Shown here: one piece after another, positions 1-6,134 of the stretch
How the letters are laid out: each line of letters opens with the position of its first letter
Numbering within the stretch: position 1 is the first letter of the stretch
Origin: Hydrogenophaga sp.
GTDB taxonomy: Bacteria; Pseudomonadota; Gammaproteobacteria; Burkholderiales; Burkholderiaceae
Assembly (NCBI GenBank): GCA_025458545.1
Contig: JALOSH010000192.1
Location: 1-6,134 of the forward strand
Length of the DNA: 6,134 nt
Direction: 5' to 3'
Made by a program: the position numbers and the translations under genes
Notes under the pieces: model-generated
Told to the model about the DNA's origin: nothing
Seen by the model: only the letters and a program-made list of their open reading frames with translations
The model's database searches: none

Positions 1-578
1 ACGAGATCCGCGCCAGCAACCTGGAACTGGCGGCCGAATACCTGCTGATGGCCGCGATGCTGATCGAGATCAAGTCGCGCATGCTGCTGCCGCCCAAGAA
101 AACGGCCGAAGGCGAAGAGGCCGAAGACCCGCGCGCCGAGCTGGTGCGCCGCCTGCTGGAATACGAGCAAATGAAACTCGCCTCTCAGCGTCTGGCCGAG
201 TTGCCGCAGTACGGACGCGACTTCCTGCGTGCCCAGGTCTATGTGGAGCAGGCGCTGGCGCCGCGCTTCCCCGATGTGCAGGCACTCGATCTGCAAAGCG
301 CCTGGCGCGACATCATGAAGCGCGCCAAGCTGGTGCAGCACCACAAAATCAGCCGCGAAGAGCTCTCGGTGCGCGAACACATGAGCATCGTGCTGCGGCG
401 TTTGCAGGGCCGCAAGTTCGTGGAGTTCGGCGAGCTGTTCGACCCCAGCCGCGGCCAGCAGGTGCTGGTGGTGACCTTCATCGCCATGCTGGAGCTGGCC
501 AAGGAAACGCTGATCGAGCTCACCCAGGCCGAGGCTTTTGCCCCCATCTACGTGCGGCTGGCCTACACCCCGAACTGA
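1..578 (+). CDS. scpA: Segregation and condensation protein A (ScpA), 3' part
   Basis: This is the C-terminal 191 residues of ScpA, the kleisin that bridges Smc heads and, with ScpB, forms the condensin complex that compacts and segregates the chromosome. The reading frame is open from the window edge (first full codon at position 3), so the gene starts upstream and roughly the first third is missing. The visible part opens with the family hallmark: LELAAEYLLMAAMLIEIKSR followed by MLLPPK, the helix that ends the N-terminal Smc/ScpB-binding region. A charged linker follows (around EGEEAEDPRAELVRRLLEYE). The C-terminal winged-helix part, which contacts the Smc head, ends with VVTFIAMLELAKETLIEL and a short tail. 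The ATG at 48 is internal and should not be taken as a start. No frameshift or unusual composition is visible. Confidence 0.93.
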   Translation, partial: EIRASNLELAAEYLLMAAMLIEIKSRMLLPPKKTAEGEEAEDPRAELVRRLLEYEQMKLASQRLAELPQYGRDFLRAQVYVEQALAPRFPDVQALDLQSAWRDIMKRAKLVQHHKISREELSVREHMSIVLRRLQGRKFVEFGELFDPSRGQQVLVVTFIAMLELAKETLIELTQAEAFAPIYVRLAYTPN

Positions 579-619
579 TGTTCCACGCCAAGCGTTCAGC
601 CGTCTCAGGAAACGTCCCG

Positions 620-649
620 GGGCTTGGCCGCCGGGCGGTTCGCGAGCCC
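620..649 (+). other. Weak hairpin between scpA and nadB
   Basis: GGGCTTG (620-626) can pair with CGAGCCC (643-649), with one U-G pair in RNA, and a smaller CCGC/GCGG stem can form inside. No T-run follows, so a terminator role for scpA is possible but not shown. The rest of the 140-base gap holds no gene and no convincing promoter for nadB. Confidence 0.25.
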
Positions 650-718
650 GAGCGTCTGGCGACGCCACCGCTGTTGCCGGCGATGCGCAGGTTTTGATTC
701 CCTTCCGAGTCCATCGAC

Positions 719-2227
719 ATGAGCACCACACATCCGTTTGACGTTCTGATCATCGGCAGCGGCCTGGCGGGTCTGACCGCCGCCCTCCAGCTGGCGCCCA
801 CGCACCGGGTCGCGGTGGTCACCAAGCGCGGCATCTCTGACGGGTCGAGCAATTGGGCCCAGGGCGGCATCGCGTCGGTGCTGGCCGAGGGCGACAGCTT
901 TGAGTCGCATGTGCAGGACACCCTGATTGCAGGCGCCGGTCTCTGTGACATGGAAGCGACGAAGTTCACGGTCGAGAATGCGCCCGGCGCCATCGCCTGG
1001 CTGCAGGAACTGGGCGTGCCCTTTTCCACCGAAAACGGTGAGCTGCACCTGACCCGCGAAGGCGGCCACACCCACCGGCGCATCGTGCACGCCACCGACG
1101 CCACCGGCGCGGCGGTTCAGGCCACCCTGAGCCAGCGGGCCCGCGCCACGCCGGGCATCACATTCTTCGAAAACCACATGCTGGTCGACCTGATCACCGA
1201 TCGCAGGCTGCCGGGCTTCAAGCCCCGCAGCAGCCCGGTGCATTGCCATGGTGCGTACGTGCTCGATGTGGACCGTGACGTGGTCGAGACCTTCCGCGCG
1301 CGCGCAGGCTGCCGCGTGGGCAACATGGAATTCATCCAGTTCCACCCGACCTGCCTGTACCACCCCAACGTCAAGAACTTCCTCATCACCGAGGCCGTTA
1401 GGGGCGAAGGTGGGCAGTTGAAACTGCCACCGCACCTGGGCAGTCACCGCTTCATGCCCGACCACGACCCGCGGGCCGAACTCGCGCCGCGCGACATCGT
1501 GGCGCGCGCCATCGACTTCGAGATGAAGAAGCACGGTCTGGAGTGTGTGTACCTGGACATCTCTCACCAGACACCGGCGTTCCTGCAGGAACATTTCCCG
1601 AACATCCTGGCGCGCTGCGCCGAACTCGGCATTGACATCACCAAAGAGCCGATCCCGGTGGTTCCAGCCGCCCATTACACCTGCGGCGGTGTGGCGACCG
1701 ACCTGTCGGCGCGCACCGGCGTCGCCGGGCTGTATGCGGTGGGCGAGGCCAGCTACACGGGTCTGCATGGCGCCAACCGGCTGGCCAGCAATTCCTTGGT
1801 CGAGTGCATGGTGTTCGCCCAGGCGGCGGTGGCTTCCATCCTGCAATCCCAGGCCGCGGCCTGCCCCGATCTGCCCGCCTGGGACGAAAGCCGGGTGACC
1901 GATGCGGACGAACAGATCGTGATTGCCCACAACTGGGACGAGTTGCGCCGTTTCATGTGGGACTACGTGGGCATTGTTCGCACGACCAAGCGGCTGGGCC
2001 GCGCTGCCCACCGCATCGCGCTTCTGCAAGGTGAAATCAAGGAGTTCTACTCGCAGTTTCACGTCACGCGCGACCTGCTCGAACTCCGCAACCTGGTGCA
2101 GGTGGCCGACCTGATCGTCCAGTCGGCCCTGCTGCGCCAGGAAAGCCGTGGTCTGCACTACAACCGCGATTGCCCGGACCTGTTGCCCGAAGCGCGTCCG
2201 ACCATCCTCGTGCCTCCCGCCCGTTGA
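719..2227 (+). CDS. nadB: L-aspartate oxidase (NadB) with an internal deletion in the FAD domain
   Basis: NadB oxidises L-aspartate to iminoaspartate in the cytoplasm using FAD; NadA then makes quinolinate for NAD. Seen: the dinucleotide fold GSGLAG (residues 13-18), [10 protein letters not shown] (43-52), TREGGH with E114, QFHPT with H209, APRD with R258, AAHYTCGG with H319, and [10 protein letters not shown] with R354. These match the remembered E. coli catalytic and substrate residues E121, H244, R290, H351 and R386. The C-terminal helical region ends with [12 protein letters not shown]. The protein is 502 residues against about 530-540 in the family. The shortfall is one block: residues 189-200 read [12 protein letters not shown], so FRA joins straight to RAGCRV. 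About 32 residues, including the ATGG and GDG-I-AMA motifs near FAD, are absent. Activity is therefore doubtful, though the frame is intact. The start ATG has only a weak upstream purine stretch (CGAG, about 704-708). No nadA or nadC lies in the window. Confidence 0.93.
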   Translation: MSTTHPFDVLIIGSGLAGLTAALQLAPTHRVAVVTKRGISDGSSNWAQGGIASVLAEGDSFESHVQDTLIAGAGLCDMEATKFTVENAPGAIAWLQELGVPFSTENGELHLTREGGHTHRRIVHATDATGAAVQATLSQRARATPGITFFENHMLVDLITDRRLPGFKPRSSPVHCHGAYVLDVDRDVVETFRARAGCRVGNMEFIQFHPTCLYHPNVKNFLITEAVRGEGGQLKLPPHLGSHRFMPDHDPRAELAPRDIVARAIDFEMKKHGLECVYLDISHQTPAFLQEHFPNILARCAELGIDITKEPIPVVPAAHYTCGGVATDLSARTGVAGLYAVGEASYTGLHGANRLASNSLVECMVFAQAAVASILQSQAAACPDLPAWDESRVTDADEQIVIAHNWDELRRFMWDYVGIVRTTKRLGRAAHRIALLQGEIKEFYSQFHVTRDLLELRNLVQVADLIVQSALLRQESRGLHYNRDCPDLLPEARPTILVPPAR

Positions 2228-2292
2228 CCAACGGCGCCGCCTGGCGCGCACCGGTTCGCGGTGACCGATTCGCCCCGATGCGAAGACCCGGT

Positions 2293-2317
2293 GGAACCCG
2301 GCCCCGCGCCGGGTTCC
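2293..2317 (+). terminator. Strong hairpin after nadB, probable transcription terminator
   Basis: GGAACCCGGC (2293-2302) and GCCGGGTTCC (2308-2317) form a perfect 10-bp stem around a 5-base loop, 66 bases after the nadB stop. No T-run follows, so this is not a textbook intrinsic terminator. Its position at the end of a transcription unit, before a new promoter region, makes a terminator or 3'-end stabilising role the best inference. Confidence 0.55.
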
Positions 2318-2348
2318 TGCACGGTGGACGGACCACGCTCGATACCCT

Positions 2349-2358
2349 TCAAATTTGA
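2349..2358. promoter_or_regulatory. Perfect 10-bp palindrome TCAAATTTGA upstream of the ABC operon promoter
   Basis: TCAAATTTGA is its own reverse complement and sits 8 bases before the proposed -35 box. It marks the beginning of the AT-richer stretch in otherwise GC-rich DNA. It could be a regulator half-site or a chance palindrome. Confidence 0.3.
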
Positions 2359-2365
2359 TCGGCTA

Positions 2366-2395
2366 TTGACCAAATCGCATGGTCAGGCTTAACAT
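2366..2395 (+). promoter_or_regulatory. Likely sigma70 promoter of the ABC transporter operon
   Basis: TTGACC (2366-2371) matches the -35 consensus at five of six positions. TAACAT (2390-2395) matches the -10 consensus at four of six. The spacer is 18 bases. Transcription would begin near 2402, giving a leader of about 35 bases before the ATG at 2437. It lies in the AT-richest part of the window and just after the nadB terminator-like hairpin, where a new operon promoter is expected. Confidence 0.5.
2367..2385. promoter_or_regulatory. Inverted repeat TGACC-N9-GGTCA overlapping the -35 box (candidate operator)
   Basis: TGACC (2367-2371) and GGTCA (2381-2385) are perfect inverted repeats separated by 9 bases. 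They overlap the proposed -35 box and the promoter spacer. A protein bound here would be placed to block or recruit RNA polymerase. The regulator family cannot be told from the repeat alone, and no regulator gene lies in the window. Confidence 0.35.
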
Positions 2396-2418
2396 TGATT
2401 CTGTAATGAATCGTTGTT
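2391..2418. promoter_or_regulatory. Interrupted dyad over the -10 box and start site (candidate operator)
   Basis: The centre is GATTC (2397-2401), six bases, then GAATC (2408-2412). After a two-base mismatch on each side, AACA (2391-2394) pairs with TGTT (2415-2418). Nine of eleven positions in each arm are symmetric. It spans most of the proposed -10 box and the expected start of transcription, which fits a repressor site. Confidence 0.35.
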
Positions 2419-2436
2419 TCATATACAAAACAGTCC

Positions 2437-3249
2437 ATGCTGCCACACCCACCCACCCAGGCCCGCACGCCCGCGATCGAGTTCATGGGTGTGGACAAGC
2501 GATTTCAAGGTCGCAACGGCGCGCCCGACGTGCTGGCCGCCCGCAACGTGAACCTGTCGGTGGCCCAGGGCGAGGTGGTGTCCATCATCGGTCCGTCGGG
2601 TTGTGGCAAGAGCACGCTGCTCAACATGGGCGCAGGCCTGTCCGAACCTTCGGCCGGGACGGTGAAGGTGGGTGGCGAGGTGGTGATCGGCCCGAACAAG
2701 CATGTGGCCTTCATGCTGCAGAAGGACCTGCTCATGCCCTGGCGCACGATCGCGCAGAACGTGGAATTCGGGCTGGAGCTGCGCGGCGTCAAGGCCAGCG
2801 AGCGGCGCGCGATCTCGACCCGCCTGCTGGCCCAGTGCCACCTCAAGGGCTTTGAAGGCCACTACCCCAACCAGCTCTCGGGCGGCATGCGCCAGCGCGC
2901 TGCCATGGCCCGAACGCTGGCGGTGGACCCACTGGTGCTGCTGCTGGATGAACCGTTTTCCGCCCTGGACGCACAGACCAAGATGATCCTGCAGCAGGAT
3001 CTGGCTCGCACAGTCAAGGAGAACGGCAAGACGGTGCTCTTCATCACGCACGACCTGGCCGAAGGCGTGGCGCTGTCCGATCGCATCCTGGTCATGAGCG
3101 AGCGCCCCGGCACCATCGTCGAAGAAATCGTGGTCGACATCCCGGGCCGGGACAACCCGATGCAGCGGCGCAAGCACGCCGACGTGGGCGACTACGTGGC
3201 ACGCCTGATGGACCTGCTCAAGCTCGACGCCAACGCCGACGTGCACTGA
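2437..3249 (+). CDS. ABC transporter ATP-binding protein, NitT/TauT/SsuB class
   Basis: This cytoplasmic ATPase powers import by the permease encoded two genes downstream. Its 270 residues hold every nucleotide-binding motif: Walker A GPSGCGKST (52-60), Q-loop Q95 in LQKDLLMPWRT, signature LSGGMRQR (147-154), Walker B LVLLLDEP (166-173) with the D-loop SALD, and switch histidine H205 in ITHDLAEG. The MPWRT context after the Q-loop and the overall length are typical of the nitrate/sulfonate/taurine group. The start is well constrained: an in-frame TGA at 2407-2409 leaves ATG 2437 as the only ATG before the first beta strand, and ATG 2485 would cut that strand. No clear Shine-Dalgarno precedes 2437. 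It is the first gene of the operon; 44 bases separate it from the binding-protein gene. The substrate is unknown, so no symbol is given. Confidence 0.93.
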   Translation: MLPHPPTQARTPAIEFMGVDKRFQGRNGAPDVLAARNVNLSVAQGEVVSIIGPSGCGKSTLLNMGAGLSEPSAGTVKVGGEVVIGPNKHVAFMLQKDLLMPWRTIAQNVEFGLELRGVKASERRAISTRLLAQCHLKGFEGHYPNQLSGGMRQRAAMARTLAVDPLVLLLDEPFSALDAQTKMILQQDLARTVKENGKTVLFITHDLAEGVALSDRILVMSERPGTIVEEIVVDIPGRDNPMQRRKHADVGDYVARLMDLLKLDANADVH

Positions 3250-3293
3250 CCGTCCTCCCCCCTGTCCTTCCCACCCACCACTGGAGTTTCAAC

Positions 3294-4292
3294 ATGACGT
3301 TCTCGCGCTCTCTTGCTGGCACCCGTCGCGCCTGCCTCGCTCTGCTGGCCGCCACCGCCCTGGCATCGCCGCTGGTGGCGCAGGCCCAGCTGCGCGAGGT
3401 GACCTATTTGCTGCCAGCGCCGGGCACGCTGCCGGCCTTCGGACCCTGGATGCTGGCCCAGGCCAAGGGCTACTACGAAAAAGAAGGCCTGAAGGTGAAC
3501 TTCGTCACCGCGCGTGGCGGTGTCGACGTGGCCAAGCAGATCGGTGCCGGCAACGCGGTGATCGGCGGTGCGATCGGCGACACGCCCATCATCGCGCGTG
3601 CGCAGGGCATCCCGGTCAAGGCGGTGGCGGTGCTGGGCTCGGGTTCACTGACCCAGCTGGTCAGCCACAAGGACGAACGCATCGAGAGCCCGCGTGAACT
3701 CAAGGGCAAGACGGTGACCGTGCTGGCCTACACCGACACCACCTACTACGCCTTGCTGGGCATGCTCAGCAAGGTGGGCCTGACCAAGAACGATGTGACC
3801 ATCCAGGCCGCCGGACCGGCCGGCGTGTGGCAGCAGTTCGCGGCCAAGAAGGCCACCGCCATGGCCGGCGTGCCCGACTGGACCGTGAGCGCCATGGACG
3901 CCGGTGCGCAGGTCGACATCCTGCCGGCCGACATCTATTTCAAGAGCATGGCGCAGGCCATCCTGACCTCGGACGAAATGATCCAGAAAGACCCGCAGCT
4001 GATCCAGAAACTGGTTCGCGCCACGCTTAGGGGCATGAGGGACATCATGGCCGACCCGAAGGCCGCCACCGTGGCCTATGTGAACCATCTGCCGGTCCAC
4101 AAGGGCAAGGAAGCCAGCATCCAGAAAGTCTTCGAGCTGTACAACAAATACGTCTACGCCGGCCAGAAGGTGCCGGGGACGATGGACGAAGCGCGCCTGG
4201 GCGAGTTGCAGAAGTTCTACGTGAGCAACGGCGTGGTGCCCAAGGAAACGCCGGTCAAAGAGCTCTACACCAACCAGTTCGTGGGCAAGTAA
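3294..4292 (+). CDS. Periplasmic substrate-binding protein of the ABC importer (NMT1/SsuA-like)
   Basis: This 332-residue protein would capture the substrate in the periplasm and deliver it to the permease. Residues 1-31 form a Sec signal peptide: basic start (R5, R11, R12), hydrophobic core (about 13-24), and probable cleavage after AQA at residue 31. There is no lipobox cysteine at the cleavage site, so it should be soluble. The mature part has the NMT1/THI5-like layout: a first strand YLLPAPG, the helix WMLAQAKGYYEKEGLKV (about 52-68) common to NitT/TauT binding proteins, GAIGDTPIIARAQGIPVKAV, and later ELKGKTVTV opening the second domain. A good ribosome site GGAG (3283-3286) lies seven bases before the ATG. 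Its place between ATPase and permease confirms the role. The ligand cannot be read from sequence; sulfonates, pyrimidine-like molecules and aromatic acids are all handled by relatives. Confidence 0.9.
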   Translation: MTFSRSLAGTRRACLALLAATALASPLVAQAQLREVTYLLPAPGTLPAFGPWMLAQAKGYYEKEGLKVNFVTARGGVDVAKQIGAGNAVIGGAIGDTPIIARAQGIPVKAVAVLGSGSLTQLVSHKDERIESPRELKGKTVTVLAYTDTTYYALLGMLSKVGLTKNDVTIQAAGPAGVWQQFAAKKATAMAGVPDWTVSAMDAGAQVDILPADIYFKSMAQAILTSDEMIQKDPQLIQKLVRATLRGMRDIMADPKAATVAYVNHLPVHKGKEASIQKVFELYNKYVYAGQKVPGTMDEARLGELQKFYVSNGVVPKETPVKELYTNQFVGK

Positions 4293-4353
4293 GCCCCTCG
4301 CATCGGCCGGTTCGTTGCGCCCAGCGGCCAGATGCCGCCCGACGATCGGTCCC

Positions 4354-4359
4354 GGAAAG
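4354..4359 (+). promoter_or_regulatory. Ribosome binding site that sets the permease start at 4368
   Basis: GGAAAG lies eight bases before ATG 4368. The upstream in-frame ATG at 4332 has no comparable site, and the 12 residues it would add (MPPDDRSRKVHS) are polar and not typical of the family, so 4368 is preferred. Confidence 0.6.
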
Positions 4360-4367
4360 TCCACTCG

Positions 4368-5135
4368 ATGAATGAAAAATGGGTCACCGCCGCCTGGAGC
4401 TTCGGTGTTCTGGTGGTGTTCCTCCTGTTGTGGGAGTTCGGTCCCGGTTGGCTCGGTGTGCCCGCCTTCGTTTTGCCACCGCTGTCCAAGGTGATCGAAG
4501 AGCTGGTCCGCATCTGGGCGGGCGAACGGCTGCTCTGGCACGCTGGCATCACCGCACTGGAGGTGGTGATCGGCTTCGTGATCGGTTCGCTGCTGGGCGC
4601 GATGATTGGCTACGCTCTGGGTGTCTCGCCGCGCGTGGAAGCCGTGCTCTCGCCCTACCTGCTGGCCTTGCAGATCGCGCCCAAGGTGGCGTTTGCGCCG
4701 CTGTTCGTGATGTGGCTGGGCTACACCATGTACCCCAAGATTCTGGTGGCGGTGCTGATCGTGTTCTTCCCGGTGCTGATCAACGTGCTCTCGGCCATGC
4801 GCGCCATGGACAACGACCTCACCAACCTCGCGCGCTCGTTCTCGGCCACCCGCTTCCAGATCTTCCGCATGGTCGAGTTCCCGACCACGCTGCCGCCCTT
4901 GTTCTCGGGCCTGCGCATCGCCAGCACGCTGGCGGTGATCGGTGTGGTGGTCGGTGAACTGGTGGGCGGCAACATGGGCCTGGGCTACCTGCTGGTGTTC
5001 TTTGAAGGCCAGGGCAACACGGCCGGGGTTTTTGTCGTCATCGGTGCGCTCACCGTGATCGGCATCGTCGCGTACTACGCGGTGGTGATCGCCGAGAAGC
5101 GCGTGCTGCATTACCTGCCATCGGCTCAAAGATGA
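4368..5135 (+). CDS. ABC transporter permease, NitT/TauT/SsuC class
   Basis: This inner-membrane protein forms the translocation path for the importer and probably works as a homodimer, since only one permease is present. With the start at 4368 it has 255 residues. Hydrophobic segments lie near residues 12-28, 62-84, 93-115, 121-141, 185-205 and 220-245, giving six membrane spans. The family motif QIAPKVAFAPLFVMWLG (102-118) and the EAA-type loop that docks on the ATPase, LARSFSATRFQIFRMVEFP (154-172), are both clear; G181 and R183 follow in the conserved SGLRIAS. An alternative start at 4332 would add 12 polar residues and lacks a ribosome site. The stop overlaps the next start as ATGA, suggesting translational coupling. 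The gap after the binding protein (4293-4367) contains a weak GGCCG/CGGCC stem (4305-4329). Confidence 0.92.
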   Translation: MNEKWVTAAWSFGVLVVFLLLWEFGPGWLGVPAFVLPPLSKVIEELVRIWAGERLLWHAGITALEVVIGFVIGSLLGAMIGYALGVSPRVEAVLSPYLLALQIAPKVAFAPLFVMWLGYTMYPKILVAVLIVFFPVLINVLSAMRAMDNDLTNLARSFSATRFQIFRMVEFPTTLPPLFSGLRIASTLAVIGVVVGELVGGNMGLGYLLVFFEGQGNTAGVFVVIGALTVIGIVAYYAVVIAEKRVLHYLPSAQR

Positions 5136-5884
5136 ATCCAGAAGTCCATCTACAGGACCGCCGCGTGCTGGTCACCGGTTCGGCCCGGGGGCTGGGCGAA
5201 AGCTTTGCCCGCGCCCTGGTGGCGGCCGGCGCCCGGGTGGTCATCAGCGATGTGCTGCACGAGCGCGGCCAGGCGCTGGCCGCCGAGCTGGGCGCCGCTG
5301 CGCACTATGTGCCGATGGACCTGATGGACCCGGCGGCCATCCGCGATGGCGTGGCTGCGGCAGCCGCCGCCCTGGGCGGGCTCGACGGTCTCATCAACAA
5401 CGCGGCCATCACCAACTCGGGTGGCAAAGGCCTGGACGAGCTGACGGTGGACACCTGGGACCGCGTGATGGACGTGAACGTGCGCGGCACCTGGCTGGTG
5501 ACCGCGGCCGCCCGCCCGCACCTGGCGGCCAGCGGCAGCGGGCGCGTGGTCAACATCGCGTCCGACACCGCGCTCTGGGGCGCTCCACGCTTGCTGGCCT
5601 ATGTGGCGAGCAAGGGCGCGGTGATCTCGATGACGCGATCGCTCGCCCGCGAGCTGGGCGCCGACGGCACCACCGTCAACGCCATCGCGCCTGGACTGAC
5701 GCTGGTCGAAGCCACCGAGTACATCCCGCAGGCCCGGCACGACCACTACCTGCAAGGCCGCGCCATCCAGCGCCCGCAGATTCCCGACGACATCAACAGC
5801 GCCGCGCTGTTCCTGCTGTCGCGGGGGGCGGGCTTCATCACCGGCCAGCTGCTACCCGTCAACGGCGGCTTTGTCATGAACTGA
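5132..5884 (+). CDS. Short-chain dehydrogenase/reductase (SDR), probably NAD(H)-dependent
   Basis: This 250-residue cytoplasmic enzyme belongs to the classical SDR family, which interconverts alcohols and ketones on small molecules. Seen: the cofactor motif TGSARGLG (15-22), D40 at the end of the second strand (known in the family to favour NAD over NADP), NNAA (89-92), catalytic N116, S144, Y157 and K161 with the usual 13-residue S-to-Y spacing, the post-catalytic NAIAPGL, and a C-terminal GQLLPVNGGFVMN typical of the FabG-like group. Length is normal and no key residue is missing. Its ATG overlaps the permease stop by four bases, so it is almost certainly in the same operon and translationally coupled. 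This ties it to metabolism of the imported compound. It may dehydrogenate a hydroxyl intermediate, but the substrate cannot be named; fatty acid FabG is less likely given the context. Confidence 0.9.
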   Translation: MNPEVHLQDRRVLVTGSARGLGESFARALVAAGARVVISDVLHERGQALAAELGAAAHYVPMDLMDPAAIRDGVAAAAAALGGLDGLINNAAITNSGGKGLDELTVDTWDRVMDVNVRGTWLVTAAARPHLAASGSGRVVNIASDTALWGAPRLLAYVASKGAVISMTRSLARELGADGTTVNAIAPGLTLVEATEYIPQARHDHYLQGRAIQRPQIPDDINSAALFLLSRGAGFITGQLLPVNGGFVMN

Positions 5885-5898
5885 AAAGGAAAGACACC

Positions 5899-6134
5899 AT
5901 GAACGCACCCATCACCCCCCAGGCCCTGGCGGCCAACGATCCCAGGTTCAACGAACGCGGCCTGCTGGACGCCAACATCCCACCGGAGGCCGAGATCCAG
6001 GCCGCGATGATGCAGCAGCCCGGCCAGAGCTTTGCCGATTGGATGGAGACGAGGGTGGCGCGCAAATCCACCCGGCGCTACGACTGGGACGCGCTGAAGT
6101 TCCAGGCCGACTTCGACCCGAAGTACCGCCGCGC
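5899..6134 (+). CDS. Unrecognised protein, N-terminal 78 residues (runs off the window)
   Basis: An ATG at 5899 is preceded by AAGGA (5886-5890) at an eight-base spacing and begins 14 bases after the SDR stop, so this is a real operon member. The frame stays open to the window end (78 full codons). The protein begins MNAPITPQALAANDPRFN, followed by a polar, acidic stretch (GLLDANIPPEAEIQAAMMQQ) and then a basic and aromatic run (RKSTRRYDWDALKFQADFDP, about 56-75). It has no signal peptide or membrane segment, so it is likely cytoplasmic. I do not recognise a domain in the visible part. It might be a leader ahead of a cupin or similar small-molecule enzyme domain lying downstream, but this is a guess. 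The position after the SDR suggests an enzyme of the same pathway. Confidence 0.75.
   Translation, partial: MNAPITPQALAANDPRFNERGLLDANIPPEAEIQAAMMQQPGQSFADWMETRVARKSTRRYDWDALKFQADFDPKYRR

Noticed and set aside
538..741. Small + strand frame across the scpA-nadB gap (67 codons)
   Set aside because: It overlaps the end of scpA and the start of nadB in another frame, lacks a ribosome site, and its composition is that of shifted GC-rich DNA.
605..2251. A 548-codon open frame on the - strand opposite nadB
   Set aside because: It mirrors nadB almost end to end, its translation is rich in His, Gln, Arg and Gly with no recognisable domain, and long antisense frames are expected opposite high-GC genes with biased third positions.
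2249..2263. Small stem CACCG/CGGTG, and nearby CCGTT/AACGG at 2221-2234, after nadB
   Set aside because: They are five-base stems of the kind expected by chance in GC-rich DNA; the 10-bp hairpin at 2293-2317 is the better terminator candidate.
2379..2855. A 158-codon + strand frame beginning before the ATPase ATG
   Set aside because: It overlaps the ATPase in another frame, has an Arg/Gly-rich translation without domains, and starts inside the promoter region.
2419..3246. A 275-codon open frame on the - strand opposite the ATPase gene
   Set aside because: It is a shadow of the ATPase, whose motifs are all intact on the + strand.
4332..4367. Upstream start for the permease at ATG 4332
   Set aside because: There is no ribosome site before 4332, while GGAAAG is well spaced before 4368; the extra residues are polar and not typical of the family.
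3645..5129. A 494-codon open frame on the - strand opposite the binding protein and permease
   Set aside because: It is low-complexity (His/Gln/Arg-rich), crosses two well-supported genes and the gap between them, and shows no domain.
1..6134. Mobile element, CRISPR array, tRNA or riboswitch
   Set aside because: No transposase or integrase frame, no regularly spaced repeats, no cloverleaf and no recognisable aptamer was found on either strand.

Overview
The window is high-GC DNA with dense, same-strand coding and a strong preference for G/C at third codon positions. The ScpA and NadB proteins read like those of Burkholderiales, most likely a member of Comamonadaceae. This placement comes from remembered family sequences, not from a search.

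Layout, all on the + strand. Positions 1-578 hold the 3' part of scpA (chromosome segregation). After a 140-base gap comes nadB (719-2227), L-aspartate oxidase, the first step of de novo NAD synthesis. A 209-base gap (2228-2436) follows. It holds a 10-bp G/C-rich hairpin that probably ends the nadB transcript, then an AT-richer stretch with a plausible sigma70 promoter and three dyad symmetries. This gap separates the housekeeping genes from a new operon: an ABC ATPase (2437-3249), a periplasmic substrate-binding protein with a signal peptide (3294-4292), one inner-membrane permease (best start 4368, end 5135), an SDR-type NAD(H)-dependent oxidoreductase overlapping the permease stop by ATGA (5132-5884), and the start of an unrecognised protein (5899 to the window end).

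The second operon is a complete NitT/TauT/SsuABC-class importer (one ATPase, one permease, one binding protein) joined tightly to catabolic-looking genes. The simplest reading is uptake of a small organic compound followed by its oxidation. The sequence does not reveal the substrate.

The most striking observation is in nadB. The frame is open and nearly every signature residue is present, but about 32 residues normally found just before the capping domain are missing. The missing block carries the ATGG and GDG-I-AMA motifs of the FAD domain. The join lies in an alternating CG tract, which fits a deletion between short GCGCGC repeats or an assembly collapse. I found no RNA genes, CRISPR arrays, insertion sequences or phage genes.
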